A stretch of 64,000 bases of DNA, taken from NCBI GenBank assembly GCA_038137215.1, contig JAYQBG010000003.1, positions 95,469 to 159,468 on the forward strand, given 5' to 3'. The notes beneath the pieces were generated by a model. The model worked only from the letters and a program-made list of their open reading frames with translations, had not been told where the DNA came from and did not search any database. A program made the translations under genes and the position numbers. This DNA comes from JABJAG01 sp038137215 (lineage in GTDB: Bacteria > Pseudomonadota > Alphaproteobacteria > UBA6615). Shown here piece after piece: positions 15,082 to 25,800 of the stretch (position 1 is the stretch's first letter; every line of letters begins with the position of its first letter).

Positions 15082-16752
15082 GTGAACCTGTTCCTGATCG
15101 GGACGACCATCGGTGGTATCGGGCTATTTCTGCTCGGCATGCGCTTGATGACCGAAGGTCTCAAGGTCGCAGCCGGAGAAATGCTGCGCGAGTTCCTCGC
15201 GCGCTGGACGCGCACCCATCTGCGCGGGCTTGCATCCGGCATCCTGATCACCGGTATCGTGCAATCCTCCAGCGCGGTCACGGTTGCGGCGATCGGCTTC
15301 GTCAATGCCGGCGTTCTGATCCTGAGTCAGGCGATGTGGGTCGTGTTCGGCAGCAATATCGGCACGACCATTACCGGCTGGATCGTCGCCATTGTGGGCT
15401 TTGACATAAAGATCGAGCTTTTCGCGCTCCCCTTGCTGGGGATCGGAATGTTCACCACCCTCACCGATACATCGGGACGGCGCGGCGCCATCGGAGAGGC
15501 GCTGGCCGGTTTCGGACTGTTCTTTCTGGGAATCGCAACACTCAAATCTGCCTTCGCCGGGCTTGGCGAAGCGGTCGATCCGACCATGTATCTGGCGGAC
15601 GGGCCGTTCGATATCGCCATTCTGGTCGTCATTGGCTTTATCCTGACATCACTGGTTCAGTCCTCGAGCGCGGTTATGGCAATCGCGCTGACCGCAACGG
15701 TGGGCGGCGTCCTGACGATCGAATCCGGTGCGGCGCTGGTGATCGGCGCCAATATGGGCACAACGACAACCGCCCTGCTGGCCGTCCTTGGCGCAACGGC
15801 GAATGCGAAACGTGTCGCGGTCAGTCACGTGGCGTTTAACGTCCTGACCGGCGTGGTGGCGATTGTGCTGCTGCCCGTTCTTCTGCTGATCGTGAGTTTT
15901 CTCGAAACGACGCTCGCCGTTGCCACCGGCCCGGCGGTCACGCTGGCGCTGTTCCATTCCGTCTTCAATGTGCTGGGCGTTGTGCTGATGTGGCCATTGG
16001 CAAGCCGCCTGGAAACATGGCTTTCCGGACAATTTGTGAGTGAAGAGGAGAACGAAAGCCGGCCACGGCATCTCGACAAGAACAGCCTGGGCATGCCGCT
16101 GCTTGCGGTGAATGCCATTCTGCTGGAACTCAGACGCGTTGCCGATATCGCTCTCGCCATCTCCACCGCCGCGCTCGAAGACGAGGCGCCACGGCCCGAG
16201 CGGCTGGCGCGCCGCAGTGAAGTCGTTGCAAAGCTGGGTGGGGACATCACCCGCTATGTCCAGGATTTGGGTATGACACGAACGCCCGCCATCGCCGCCG
16301 GCGCGCTGGCGCATCCGATCCGGGCGATCTGGCATTTCTCCGAGCTCGCAGATCTGGGACCGGAGATCGCCCGCGCGCGGCAGCGGACCGCGCATCTGCC
16401 GCAACCGCATTTCGGAGAGGTCAACGCCTGTATCGCGCTTCTGCGTGACCAATGCCGTGGCGCAGCCCAGGCCTTTGCCGACCCGACACTCACGCCACCG
16501 GATGACGAAAGCTTCGAGGCGTCCTACCAGAGCACGAAAACCGGGATTCTTCTGGCGGCATCCGAAGGAAGTCTTGCAGCCGATCAGGCCGAGCACGCGC
16601 TCGACGCGCTCGAGGACCTCAAGCTGGCCGCCCGGCATCTCGACCGCGCAAGCCGACGCTACGCGGCACTCGCCTCGGCAACACGCCTGGAGCCGGATGC
16701 CCTCACGGCAGGGCCCGATAAACCCTCCTCGAATCTCGCAACGACCAGATAG
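15082..16752 (+). CDS. Na+/phosphate (NptA-type) cotransporter with PhoU-like C-terminus
   Basis: A protein of about 556 residues. The N-terminal ~330 residues hold two Na/Pi-cotransporter repeats, each with a QSSSAV motif (GIVQSSSAVTVAAIGF and SLVQSSSAVMAIALTA) and Gly-rich loops (FGSNIGTTITG, IGANMGTTTTA), expected for a Na+-coupled phosphate carrier. The C-terminal ~200 residues are helical and cytoplasmic, resembling PhoU-type domains. The start is GTG 15082, preceded 5 nt upstream by AGAGG; an ATG at 15040 in frame lacks a ribosome site. It is convergent with dxs. Confidence 0.9.
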   Translation: MNLFLIGTTIGGIGLFLLGMRLMTEGLKVAAGEMLREFLARWTRTHLRGLASGILITGIVQSSSAVTVAAIGFVNAGVLILSQAMWVVFGSNIGTTITGWIVAIVGFDIKIELFALPLLGIGMFTTLTDTSGRRGAIGEALAGFGLFFLGIATLKSAFAGLGEAVDPTMYLADGPFDIAILVVIGFILTSLVQSSSAVMAIALTATVGGVLTIESGAALVIGANMGTTTTALLAVLGATANAKRVAVSHVAFNVLTGVVAIVLLPVLLLIVSFLETTLAVATGPAVTLALFHSVFNVLGVVLMWPLASRLETWLSGQFVSEEENESRPRHLDKNSLGMPLLAVNAILLELRRVADIALAISTAALEDEAPRPERLARRSEVVAKLGGDITRYVQDLGMTRTPAIAAGALAHPIRAIWHFSELADLGPEIARARQRTAHLPQPHFGEVNACIALLRDQCRGAAQAFADPTLTPPDDESFEASYQSTKTGILLAASEGSLAADQAEHALDALEDLKLAARHLDRASRRYAALASATRLEPDALTAGPDKPSSNLATTR

Positions 16753-16882
16753 GCAAGAGAGTACCAAATACAGCCGGTGGCCGTTTTCCAGTTGAGGTTC
16801 GTTGATCTTCGGGTACTGCCAAGAACCAGATTGGCCGAGAAACGGCGTGAAACGCCCGTCACCGAGCCGCAACAAAGCACTG

Positions 16883-18808
16883 TCAGGCGCGTACGTTCGT
16901 CGCGTCCGCCGCCCGGCCAAGCACCCCGAGAACGGTGGACACGATACCAGGCGCGGTCAGACCCGCCTGTTCGTACTGCACTTCAGGCTTTTCGTGGTCG
17001 ATGAAGATATCCGGCAGGGTCATGGGCCGGAATTTCAGACCGCCATCCAGCAGGCCCGCATTCGCCAGCTCGGTCATGACCTGGGTGGCAAACCCACCGA
17101 TGGAACCTTCCTCGATCGTGATCAGAACCTCATGCTCGCGCGCGAGGCGGTGCACCAGATCTGTATCGAGGGGCTTGGCAAAGCGCACATCTGCGACGGT
17201 CGCGCTCAGGCCGTGGGCGGCGAGGTCTTCAGCGGCCCGCAGACATTCCTGCAACCGCGCGCCGTATGACAGCAGGGCCACCGTGGTGCCCTCGCGCAAG
17301 ACGCGGCCCCGGCCGATCTCCAGCGGAACCCCGCGCTCGGGCATTTCGACCCCGACACCCTCGCCCCGCGGATAGCGGAAGGCCGATGGGCGGTCATCGA
17401 TCTGTGCGGCCGTGGCCACCATATGAACGAGCTCGGCCTCGTCAGCCGCGGCCATCAGAACAAAGCCCGGCAGGCAGCCGAGATAGGCCACATCGAAGGA
17501 CCCGTGATGGGTTGCGCCATCGGCGCCAACCAGACCGGCACGGTCGATGGCAAAGCGCACCGGCAGGCTCTGGATCGCTACGTCGTGAACCACCTGGTCA
17601 TAGCCGCGCTGCAGGAAGGTCGAGTAGATCGCGGTGAAGGGTTTGAATCCCTCCGCCGCCAGTCCGGCCGCAAAGGTCACACCGTGCTGTTCGGCGATCC
17701 CGACATCGAAGCAGCGGTCGGGAAACACATCTCCGAAGATATCCAGCCCGGTGCCCGAGGGCATGGCTGCGGTAATCGCGACGATTTTCTCGTCCTGTTC
17801 GGCTTCCCTGACGAGGCTCTGGGCGAAGACCTTGGTGTAACTCGGCGCGTTTGATTTCGCCTTCACCTGGGTGCCGGTGACCACATCGAATTTGGAGACC
17901 GCATGGTATTTCTCGTCCGAGCCCTTGTCGGATTCGAAGCCCTTGCCCTTCTGCGTCACCACGTGAACGAGGACCGGCGCGTTCTGTTTGCTGTCGCGGA
18001 CGTTCTTCAGAACCGGCAGCAGATGGTCGATGTTGTGACCGTCGATGGGGCCGATGTAATAGAAGCCCAGTTCCTCGAACAGGGTTCCGCCCGTCACGAA
18101 ACCGCGCGCATGCTCCTCGGCGCGCCGCGCGGCCTCTTCGAAGCTTTTCGGGAACTTGTGCGCCATATCCTTGGCGATCTGTCGCAGGGAGCGATAGCTC
18201 TTCGACGAGATCAGCCGCGAGAGATAGGCACTCATGGCGCCGACCGCCGGCGCAATGGACATGTCGTTATCGTTCAGGACCACAACCAGCTGGCTGTCCA
18301 TCGACCCGGCATTGTTCATGGCTTCATAGGCCATCCCGGCGCTCATGGACCCGTCGCCGATGACGCAGACGACATTGTTGTCGTCGCCCGCCAGATCGCG
18401 CGCGACCGACATGCCCAGACCCGCCGATATGGAGGTCGAGCTGTGGGCCGCCCCGAAGGGGTCGTACTCGCTCTCGACACGGCGTGTGAAACCCGACAAG
18501 CCACCGCCCTGGCGCAGAGTCCGGATCCGGTCGCGGCGATTGGTCAGGATCTTGTGGGGATAGCACTGATGGCTGACATCCCAGATCAGACGGTCCCGCG
18601 GGGTCTCGAACACATGGTGCAGGGCGACCGTCAGTTCGACCACGCCCAGGCCCGCACCAAGATGGCCGCCGGTGATGGAGACGGCATCGATGGTCTCGCT
18701 GCGCAGTTCATCGGCGAGCTGCCTGAGCTGCTCGGCCGAGAAGTCACGCATATCCGCAGGCACGCGAACGGTGTCGAGAAGAGGTGTCTTGCTTTCGTTA
18801 TCGCTCAA
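16883..18808 (-). CDS. dxs: 1-deoxy-D-xylulose-5-phosphate synthase
   Basis: Thiamine-diphosphate enzyme that condenses pyruvate and glyceraldehyde-3-phosphate, the entry step of the MEP isoprenoid pathway. The transketolase-like domains are complete: WDVSHQCYPHKILT, GHSSTSISAGLGM equivalent (AHSSTSISAGLGM), the ThDP motif GDGSMSAGMAYEAMNNAG, and the pyrimidine domain RAGLVGADGATHHGSFD. The length of 641 residues with start TTG 18808 matches the family; the open frame extends to another TTG at 18853. It lies 45 nt downstream of ispA on the same strand. Confidence 0.95.
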   Translation of the reverse strand: MSDNESKTPLLDTVRVPADMRDFSAEQLRQLADELRSETIDAVSITGGHLGAGLGVVELTVALHHVFETPRDRLIWDVSHQCYPHKILTNRRDRIRTLRQGGGLSGFTRRVESEYDPFGAAHSSTSISAGLGMSVARDLAGDDNNVVCVIGDGSMSAGMAYEAMNNAGSMDSQLVVVLNDNDMSIAPAVGAMSAYLSRLISSKSYRSLRQIAKDMAHKFPKSFEEAARRAEEHARGFVTGGTLFEELGFYYIGPIDGHNIDHLLPVLKNVRDSKQNAPVLVHVVTQKGKGFESDKGSDEKYHAVSKFDVVTGTQVKAKSNAPSYTKVFAQSLVREAEQDEKIVAITAAMPSGTGLDIFGDVFPDRCFDVGIAEQHGVTFAAGLAAEGFKPFTAIYSTFLQRGYDQVVHDVAIQSLPVRFAIDRAGLVGADGATHHGSFDVAYLGCLPGFVLMAAADEAELVHMVATAAQIDDRPSAFRYPRGEGVGVEMPERGVPLEIGRGRVLREGTTVALLSYGARLQECLRAAEDLAAHGLSATVADVRFAKPLDTDLVHRLAREHEVLITIEEGSIGGFATQVMTELANAGLLDGGLKFRPMTLPDIFIDHEKPEVQYEQAGLTAPGIVSTVLGVLGRAADATNVRA

Positions 18809-18853
18809 GATATCGCCCGCCGGGAAACTGTCCCACCCAGAATTTGAATACAA

Positions 18854-19795
18854 TCATACGCGGCGGTCGATCAACTGTGCCGCCGAAGATCGCAATAGAT
18901 CAGCCTTTGGGCCAAATAAATCAAGGTTTTCGACAGCTTTTTGGGCGTGTTCCAGTGCCGCATCCCGCGCGCCCTCGAGTCCCAGCAGGGAGACCAGCGT
19001 GGCTTTGCCCCGCTCGCTGTCCTTGCCGACAGCCTTGCCAGCAACCTCGACGTCACCCGTTTCATCGAGAATGTCATCGGTGATCTGAAACGCCAGGCCG
19101 AATTCCGCACCGAAGGCGCGCAGGCTCTCACGCTCGTCCGCGCTTGCTCCGGCGACCACGGCGCCGGCTTCGCAAGACCATGCAAACAAGGCGCCGGTTT
19201 TCATGGATTCCAGGCGGTTCACCGCGTCTGGCCCCGGATCGGGCCGTGTTTCAGCCTCGAGATCCAGCATCTGTCCCCCGGCCATACCCCGCGGGCCGCC
19301 GGCCCGGGCAAGACCAAGCACCAGTTCCGAGCGGATATGCCCGTTCTCATGGGTCGCCGGGTCGGCAAGGACCTCAAAGGCCATGGTCAGAAGCGCGTCC
19401 CCGGCCAGGATCGCCGTCGCTTCATCGAACTGCTTGTGGAGGGTGGGAAGCCCGCGGCGCAGATCGTCATCATCCATGGCGGGAAGATCGTCATGTACCA
19501 GGGAGTAGGTGTGCATCATCTCGACTGCCGCCGCGACGCGCAGCGCAGCGTCCCGGTCGCCGCCGCAGACATCCGAACAGGTCACGACAAAAAACGGACG
19601 CAGCCGCTTGCCCCCGGCCAGTGCGGCATGGCGCATGGCCGTCCATAGCCGCGGCACATCCGCCTCACCATGACGCAGCAGGATTTCGAGAGACGCCTCG
19701 AACTCGGCCGCCACCCGCCCCAGTTCGGCGCCATAGGCTTGCGCAGACATGGCGTCGGGGGCCAGCGGGTCTGTTGTCACAGTTGACGGGGACAT
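18854..19795 (-). CDS. ispA: (2E,6E)-farnesyl diphosphate synthase (polyprenyl synthetase)
   Basis: Chain-elongating prenyltransferase producing farnesyl diphosphate from IPP and DMAPP/GPP. The 313-residue protein has the first Asp-rich motif DDLPAMDDDDLRRG and the second DDILDETGD, which bind Mg2+ and the diphosphates; GGKRLRP precedes them. The start ATG 19795 gives an N-terminal extension of about 15 residues; an internal Met at MSAQAYG is possible. It lies between xseB and dxs in the usual proteobacterial xseB-ispA-dxs order. Confidence 0.95.
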   Translation of the reverse strand: MSPSTVTTDPLAPDAMSAQAYGAELGRVAAEFEASLEILLRHGEADVPRLWTAMRHAALAGGKRLRPFFVVTCSDVCGGDRDAALRVAAAVEMMHTYSLVHDDLPAMDDDDLRRGLPTLHKQFDEATAILAGDALLTMAFEVLADPATHENGHIRSELVLGLARAGGPRGMAGGQMLDLEAETRPDPGPDAVNRLESMKTGALFAWSCEAGAVVAGASADERESLRAFGAEFGLAFQITDDILDETGDVEVAGKAVGKDSERGKATLVSLLGLEGARDAALEHAQKAVENLDLFGPKADLLRSSAAQLIDRRV

Positions 19796-19815
19796 AGATC
19801 GGGTTCGTACGCCTT

Positions 19816-20079
19816 CTATCCGGCCTCGGCAGATGAGGTCTGCGGATTACCATCCGCACCCAGAGAGATTTTCTCGACCCGGGCCTGGGCCTGGCGCAAC
19901 TTGCTCTCGCAATGACGCTTCAGGGCCGCCCCCCGCTCATAAGCCGCGATCGCATCATCCAGCGCGCTGTCGCCGCCTTCCAGGTTGCGAACGATAACCT
20001 CGAGCTGCGCGAGCGCATCCTCGAATGAAAGTTTTGCGATATCGGAGGGAATTTCTACTTCGGTCGCGTCATCACCCAT
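19816..20079 (-). CDS. xseB: Exodeoxyribonuclease VII small subunit
   Basis: An 87-residue all-helical subunit that pairs with XseA to degrade single-stranded DNA. The family core is clear: LSFEDALAQLEVIVRNLEGG (17-36), then LDDAIAAYERGAALKRHCES and LRQAQARVEKI. The xseA gene is not in the window. It is the first gene of the xseB-ispA-dxs operon and is 20 nt from ispA. Confidence 0.95.
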   Translation of the reverse strand: MGDDATEVEIPSDIAKLSFEDALAQLEVIVRNLEGGDSALDDAIAAYERGAALKRHCESKLRQAQARVEKISLGADGNPQTSSAEAG

Positions 20080-20171
20080 CGTTCAGTCCTTGCGAAAGTC
20101 GTCTCTGCCGCAGTATGACGCGCGTGCCGTCATGAGGGAACCCGCCGTCAAACTGGCTGGCGCGCCGCGGT

Positions 20172-21098
20172 TCAGTCCATCAGAGCCCGGACATGGGCCT
20201 CTGTCGATTCGCCGAGCGCCTGCAGGTCATAGCCACCTTCCAGGGTGGAAATAAGGCGTCCTGAGCTCTTTTTCCCGGCAATCTCGCGAAGCGCATCCGA
20301 TGCCCAGACAAAATCCTCCGTATCCAGTTCCAGTTGCGCCAGCGGATCGCGCCGGTGGGCATCAAAACCCGCGGAAATCATCACCAGGTCCGGTGCAAAG
20401 TCATCCATCGCCGGCAGGACCACATCGCGCATGGCGGCCCGGAAATCTTCCGAACCCGCGCCGGCCCAGAGCGGCGCATTCACGATATTGCCGTGCGCGC
20501 CGGTTTCCGAACGGTCACCCGTGCCCGGATAGAGCGGCCATTGATGGGTCGAGGCGTAGAACATATCCGGCTCGTTCCAGAACATCGCCTGGGTGCCGTT
20601 ACCATGATGCACGTCGAAATCCATGACCGCGATGCGCTCGGCGCCATGGGCCGCTCGCGCGTGTTCGGCACCGATGACGACATTGTTGAACAGGCAGAAC
20701 CCCATCCCCTGTTCCGGCTCGGCATGATGACCCGGGGGCCGGATGGCGCAGAATGCGTTATCGGCTTCATTGGTCATGACCGCATCGACCGCATCGATCA
20801 TCGCGCCGGCCGCCCGCAGGGCCGCCTCACCCGATTTCGGGGACACGATCGTATCCGCATCAATCCGCGCATAGCCTGTTTCGGGGATCATCGCGAAGAC
20901 CCGTTCCACATAGGATTCGGGATGGGCGCGCACAATCTGTGATTTCTGCGCCTCGGACGGTGTGCGGCGGTCCAGCGCGTCGAATTCATCGGCCGCCAGA
21001 ACATGCGAGATCGTACGCAGACGGTCCGGGGATTCCGGATGCTGGGGCGAAGGCTCGTGTTCGATACAGACCGGGTGAAAGTAGAAACGGGTGGTCAT
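20172..21098 (-). CDS. Histone deacetylase family protein (acetylpolyamine amidohydrolase-like)
   Basis: A 308-residue zinc amidohydrolase. Class-defining elements are RPPGHHAEPEQGMGFCLFNN (catalytic His-His pair), DFDVHHGNGTQ (Asp and His zinc ligands) and SAGFDAHRRDPLAQL (third ligand Asp). A C-terminal LEGGYDLQAL carries the Gly-Gly-Tyr loop. In bacteria these enzymes deacetylate polyamines or other small acyl amides; the true substrate here is unknown. It lies upstream of xseB with about 90 nt between them and is divergent from the RND efflux operon. Confidence 0.93.
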   Translation of the reverse strand: MTTRFYFHPVCIEHEPSPQHPESPDRLRTISHVLAADEFDALDRRTPSEAQKSQIVRAHPESYVERVFAMIPETGYARIDADTIVSPKSGEAALRAAGAMIDAVDAVMTNEADNAFCAIRPPGHHAEPEQGMGFCLFNNVVIGAEHARAAHGAERIAVMDFDVHHGNGTQAMFWNEPDMFYASTHQWPLYPGTGDRSETGAHGNIVNAPLWAGAGSEDFRAAMRDVVLPAMDDFAPDLVMISAGFDAHRRDPLAQLELDTEDFVWASDALREIAGKKSSGRLISTLEGGYDLQALGESTEAHVRALMD

Positions 21099-21199
21099 GA
21101 TGCCCTTCAGGTGGTCGCGGCTCTATCGAGCCAATATAGCGGCACCCCCCCGATCTACACAGACGTTTCCCCCTGCGACACTAAGGCCGTGTTATATGG

Positions 21200-21290
21200 C
21201 GAATTCGTGAGCCAACCAGAGCAGGATTCGGGCGTATGCTGATTGACAGGTATTTCATTTGGGCGTGTTCTCCCATCGTGACGAATTCGT
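21200..21290. promoter_or_regulatory. Two EcoRI-type palindromes in divergent intergenic region
   Basis: CGAATTCGT occurs at 21200-21208 and again within the 10-bp palindrome ACGAATTCGT at 21281-21290. Both lie between the HDAC-like gene and the RND adaptor. A TTGACA hexamer is at 21243-21248 but no strong -10 follows. They could be paired operator half-sites for a regulator of the efflux operon; this is speculative. Confidence 0.3.
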
Positions 21291-21326
21291 TCTGACAATC
21301 CTCGTGAGTGAGGCAGGAGATAAGGC

Positions 21327-22880
21327 GTGCTGGGTTTTCAAGTGATTGGTCGTGTTGGTGTTTGCGTGGCGCTATGCGCAACCTTGAGTGTGTTTACGTT
21401 CACCCTTGCGGTGTCTTCCGCGGGAGCCCAATCGGTTGCATTGTCGGACCGGGCAAAGCCGCTCGACACAAACGGCAACGGAACACTCGAGAAAGACGAA
21501 GCACGCGGGCCCCTGGCGGCAAATTTCGACACGATCGACAGCGACGAGAACGGGTCGCTCGACGGGGCCGAAATTCGGGCCTTCTTCACCGGTGCATCTG
21601 CGCCAACACCGCAGGCCGCTTCCGGTCCGCCGGCCGAACTTGCCCCGCAAGCCAAGGCGCTAGATGCAAACGGCAACGGGACGCTTGAGAAAGACGAGGC
21701 GCGCGGCCCCGTTGCGGCGAACTTCGAGACCATCGACACCGACAAGAACGGCTCTCTGGACGGCTCGGAACTGCGCGCCTTCTTCTCGGGCGGCGCGGGC
21801 CCCGGTGGCCGACCCACCGGCCCGCCGGCCAATGTGTTTCTCGATGCGGTCATCGAAGAGACGATCGGGCAGACCACGCCGGTGATCGGCCGATTTGTCG
21901 CCCGTGAGGCCGGACCGATCGCGGCACGCATCGGCGGCGCCGTCCTGGAGATGCACGTCGATGTGGGGGACCAGGTGGAACGCGGCAGCCTGCTGGCTGT
22001 TGTCGATCGCGAACGTCTGGAGCTCGAACGGGACCGTTACGCCTCCGCCGTGACCCAGCAGACAGCCCAGCTTTCAACATCACGCGCGGATCTTGCCAAG
22101 GCCCGGAACGACCTGAAGCGGCTGGAGGGCATCCGCCAGTCGGCCGCCTTCTCCCAGGCCCGCTATGAGGATGCCGTGCAGGAAGTGGTCCTGCAGTCCG
22201 GCCGGGTCGCGGTTACCCGTGCGCAACTGGCACAGGCCGAAAATCAGCTCAAACGCGCCGAACGTGACCTTTCCGACGCAAGCATCGAGGCGCCCTTCCC
22301 CGGCGTTGTCAGCGAAACCCACACCGAAGTGGGCGCCTATCTGAATGTCGGTACGCCGGTCGCAACCATCATCAATGACACGGCTCTGGACATTGAAGCC
22401 GATGTTCCCGCAAACCGCCTGTCCGGGCTGACCGAGAATGCGGTGGTGGGTGTGCGCCTCGACAATGGCACCCGGACCACCGCCAAGCTCCGGGCCATCG
22501 TGCCGAGCGAGAACCCGCGCACCAGAACGCGTCCGGTCCGCTTCGTGCCCGACACTTCGAGTATCTCGACAGCACTGGCCGACAATCAGAGCGTCACGGT
22601 GCTGATCCCGGTAGGGGACGCACGCACCGCCGTGACCGTGTCCAAGGATGCCATCATCGAACGCGCCGGGAGCATGACGGTCTTTGTCGCGCGCGACGGC
22701 ACCGCCCAGCCAACGCCCGTCACGGTCGGAGACGGAACCGGGAACCGCTTCGTCGTGCGCAGCGGCCTGAAGCCGGGCGACATGGTCGTTGTTCGCGGCA
22801 ACGAGCAGCTCCGCCCCGGCCAACGCCTGATCATTCTGAACCCGGAGAACGCGGCGCCGAATGGCCGCGAGCGGGGCTAG
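21327..22880 (+). CDS. RND efflux membrane-fusion protein with four N-terminal EF-hand loops
   Basis: A 517-residue exported adaptor. Residues 1-35 form a signal peptide. Four canonical 12-residue EF-hand loops follow: DTNGNGTLEKDE (47-58), DSDENGSLDGAE (71-82), DANGNGTLEKDE (113-124) and DTDKNGSLDGSE (137-148), in two tandem pairs joined by Ala/Pro linkers. From about 170 on comes a standard HlyD/AcrA-type adaptor: lipoyl-like half (GGAVLEMHVDVGDQVERGS), coiled coil rich in Ala, Arg and Gln (240-310), second half (DASIEAPFPGVV), beta-barrel and membrane-proximal domain. GTG 21327 follows AGGAGA. The permease gene starts 6 nt downstream. EF-hands on an RND adaptor are not a usual arrangement. 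Confidence 0.9.
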   Translation: MLGFQVIGRVGVCVALCATLSVFTFTLAVSSAGAQSVALSDRAKPLDTNGNGTLEKDEARGPLAANFDTIDSDENGSLDGAEIRAFFTGASAPTPQAASGPPAELAPQAKALDANGNGTLEKDEARGPVAANFETIDTDKNGSLDGSELRAFFSGGAGPGGRPTGPPANVFLDAVIEETIGQTTPVIGRFVAREAGPIAARIGGAVLEMHVDVGDQVERGSLLAVVDRERLELERDRYASAVTQQTAQLSTSRADLAKARNDLKRLEGIRQSAAFSQARYEDAVQEVVLQSGRVAVTRAQLAQAENQLKRAERDLSDASIEAPFPGVVSETHTEVGAYLNVGTPVATIINDTALDIEADVPANRLSGLTENAVVGVRLDNGTRTTAKLRAIVPSENPRTRTRPVRFVPDTSSISTALADNQSVTVLIPVGDARTAVTVSKDAIIERAGSMTVFVARDGTAQPTPVTVGDGTGNRFVVRSGLKPGDMVVVRGNEQLRPGQRLIILNPENAAPNGRERG

Positions 22881-22886
22881 CGGGCC

Positions 22887-25800
22887 ATGAATTTGATTTC
22901 CTTCGCCATCCAGCGCCCGATCGCCGTTATCGCGGTCGTGATCATGGTGATCATGTTCGGTTATGTTGCCCTGACACGTATCCCGATCCAGATGACCCCG
23001 GATGTGCGCCAGCCCGTCATCATTGTGGACACGTTCTGGCCGGGTGCCTCGCCACTGGAGGTCGAACGGGAGATCGTCAATCGCCAGGAAGAGGTTCTCA
23101 AGGGTCTCGAAGGCGTTCGCCGGATCGAAAGCCGGGCGCGCACCGGGCGTTCGGATATCACGCTGGAGTTCAGCCCAAGCCAGAACATGGACCGCGCCCT
23201 GCTGCTGGTGGCGAACCGCCTCGACCGGGTAAGCGGCTATCCCGAAGAAGCCGACGAGCCGACCCTGCGCACCTCGGGCACGGACGACAATGCGATTGCC
23301 TGGTTTATCCTGACCCGCGCTGAGGGCAATGAGCGCGACATGATCACCTATGGCGACTTCCTCGAGGATGTCGTGCAGGAGCGGATCGAGCGCATCCCGG
23401 GTATCTCCGGGGTGAATATATTCGGCGAGACCGAACGTGAGATGCGGGTGGTGGTCGATCCCGAGCGGCTCGCCCAGTTCCGCCTCACCGTCGAGGATGT
23501 GGTCACGCGTCTGCGTGCCGAAAATGCCTCGATTTCCGGCGGCGATGTGGATGAAGGCAAGCGCCGGTACACGGTTCGCACCGAGGGCGACTTCAACGAC
23601 GTCGAGCAGGTCTATGACATCGTCCTGCGCTCGGACGCCGAAATGGGCGACGGCCGCATCGGACGCGTGACCGTTCGCGACATCGCCACGGTCGAGCTCA
23701 ACTACAAGAAGGCGGTGGCCCTGCCCCATAAATTCGACGACCGGGCCATGGCCTTCAACATGACTCGCGAACAGGGCGCCAATGTGCTTGTAGTCATGGA
23801 GCAGGTCCACGCGGTCATCGCAGACCTCGCCGAAGGGGCTCTGAAGGATGTCGGGCTGGTGGTCGAGAACGTCTATGACGAGACGCTCTATGTGAACTCC
23901 GCCATCTCACTGGTGCAGCAGAATATCGTTGTCGGCGGCATTCTCGCGGCTCTCATTCTCATGCTGTTCCTGCGATCCTGGCGACCGACCCTGGTCGTCT
24001 CACTCGCCATTCCTGTATCCGTCATCGGATCCTTTGTGGCGATGGCGGCTCTGGGGCGCTCGCTGAACGTGATCAGCCTGGCCGGGATCGCCTTCGCCGT
24101 CGGCATGGTCGTCGATGCCGCGATTGTGGTGCTGGAAAACATCTACCGCCTGCGCCAGGAAGGCATGTCCCGGTCCGAAGCCGCCCAGAAGGGCGCCTCA
24201 CAGGTCTGGCCCGCCGTGCTCGTGTCCTCCCTGACCACGGTCATGGTCTTTATCCCGATCCTGATCATGGAGCTGGAGGCCGGCCAGCTGTTCCGGGACA
24301 TCGCGGTGGCGATCTCCGTTTCGGTCATGCTGTCGCTGCTGGTCTCGGTGACCGTCATTCCGGCGCTCGCAAGCCGGCTGCTGGTCGGCAGTACGGCAGA
24401 AGGCGGAAAGACCGTGCGCCTGCCGGTAATCGACGACTTCGGACGGTCCTTTATCGCCTTCTGGCAGGCTTTCACACGCCTGGTGGTGCGCTCGAAACTG
24501 GTCGCCATTGCCGTGGTGGCTGCCATTACGATCGTTGCCGGCATCTTCACCGTGGTGATGGCTCCGAAACTCGACTATTTGCCGACCGGTAACCGGAATT
24601 TCGTCTTCGGCTTTGTCGTCTTTCCCCCCGGCTACAATCTCGACGAAGTGGCGGCGACCACCGAGCGTATGGCCGAACGGACCCGACAACTCTGGGCCAC
24701 CGAGACCGGCGCCGAATCCGAACCGGGGGGACCACCCAAGTTCGAACGGTTCATGCGGGTTCCGTTCGCCGGGCGCGCCTTCATCGGCGGCACCTCGGCC
24801 GAACCGGAGCGGGCATCCGAACTGATTCGCGTCCTCTCGGACTCCACCCAGGGCGAGCCGGACGGGGTACGGGCCTTCCCGTTCCAGCCATCACTGTTCG
24901 GCCGCTCCGTGGGCGGCGGGCGCAATATCGAACTCGATATTCGCGGTAACAACCTGCAGGACATCTACGAAACGGCAGATTCGGTCTATCGACGGGTCAT
25001 TCAGGTGATGCCCTTCCCGGACGGCCACCGAACCCGGGCCATCCCGGGCCGCACCCTGGCGGCCCCGGAAGTTCGGGTCACACCCGACCGTGTCCGGCTG
25101 GCCGATAACGGCCTGTCCGCGCGCTCCCTCGGCCAGTCGGTCGATGCCTTCAATGACGGGGTGCGTGTCGATGAAATTACGGTCGAGGGCAAACGCATCG
25201 ACCTGACCCTGATGGGCCCCCAGAACATGGTGGACCGCACCCAAGGCATTGGTGCCCTGCCCGTGGTGACCCGCGACGGACGGATCGTGCCGGTCGAGGG
25301 GCTGGCCGATGTCAGCATCACCAGCGGCCCCACGGAGGTCCGCCGGGCCGACCGGACACGCACGGTGACATTGCAAATCACCCCGAATGCGGAGATGCCG
25401 CTGCAAGAGGCCCTGGAACGAATTCAGGATGAGGTGGTGGGTCAGGTCGAGGCCGAAGGATTGCCCGACGGTGTATCCCTCCACCTCACCGGCACGGCCG
25501 ACAAGCTGATCGAGACCTGGGAGGAAATGGTCATCGACCTGCTTCTGGCGATTGTCATCGTCTATCTGGTGATGGCGGTGCTGTTCGAGAGCTTCATCTA
25601 TCCGCTGATCATCCTGCTGACGGTGCCGATTGCGGCGGCGGGCGGTGTGGCGGGGCTGGCCGTGCTCAATATCGGGGTCAATCAGCCGCTCGACATGCTC
25701 ACGATGCTGGGCTTTGTGATCCTGACCGGGATCGTGGTCAACAACGCGATTCTGCTCGTCCACCAGACGCTCTATCACATCCGGGAAGACGGCATGACAT

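Noticed and set aside
22080..23810. 576-residue minus-strand frame antisense to the RND operon
   Set aside because: Covers the adaptor and permease on the opposite strand, is His/Asp-rich with no known fold, and lacks a ribosome site.
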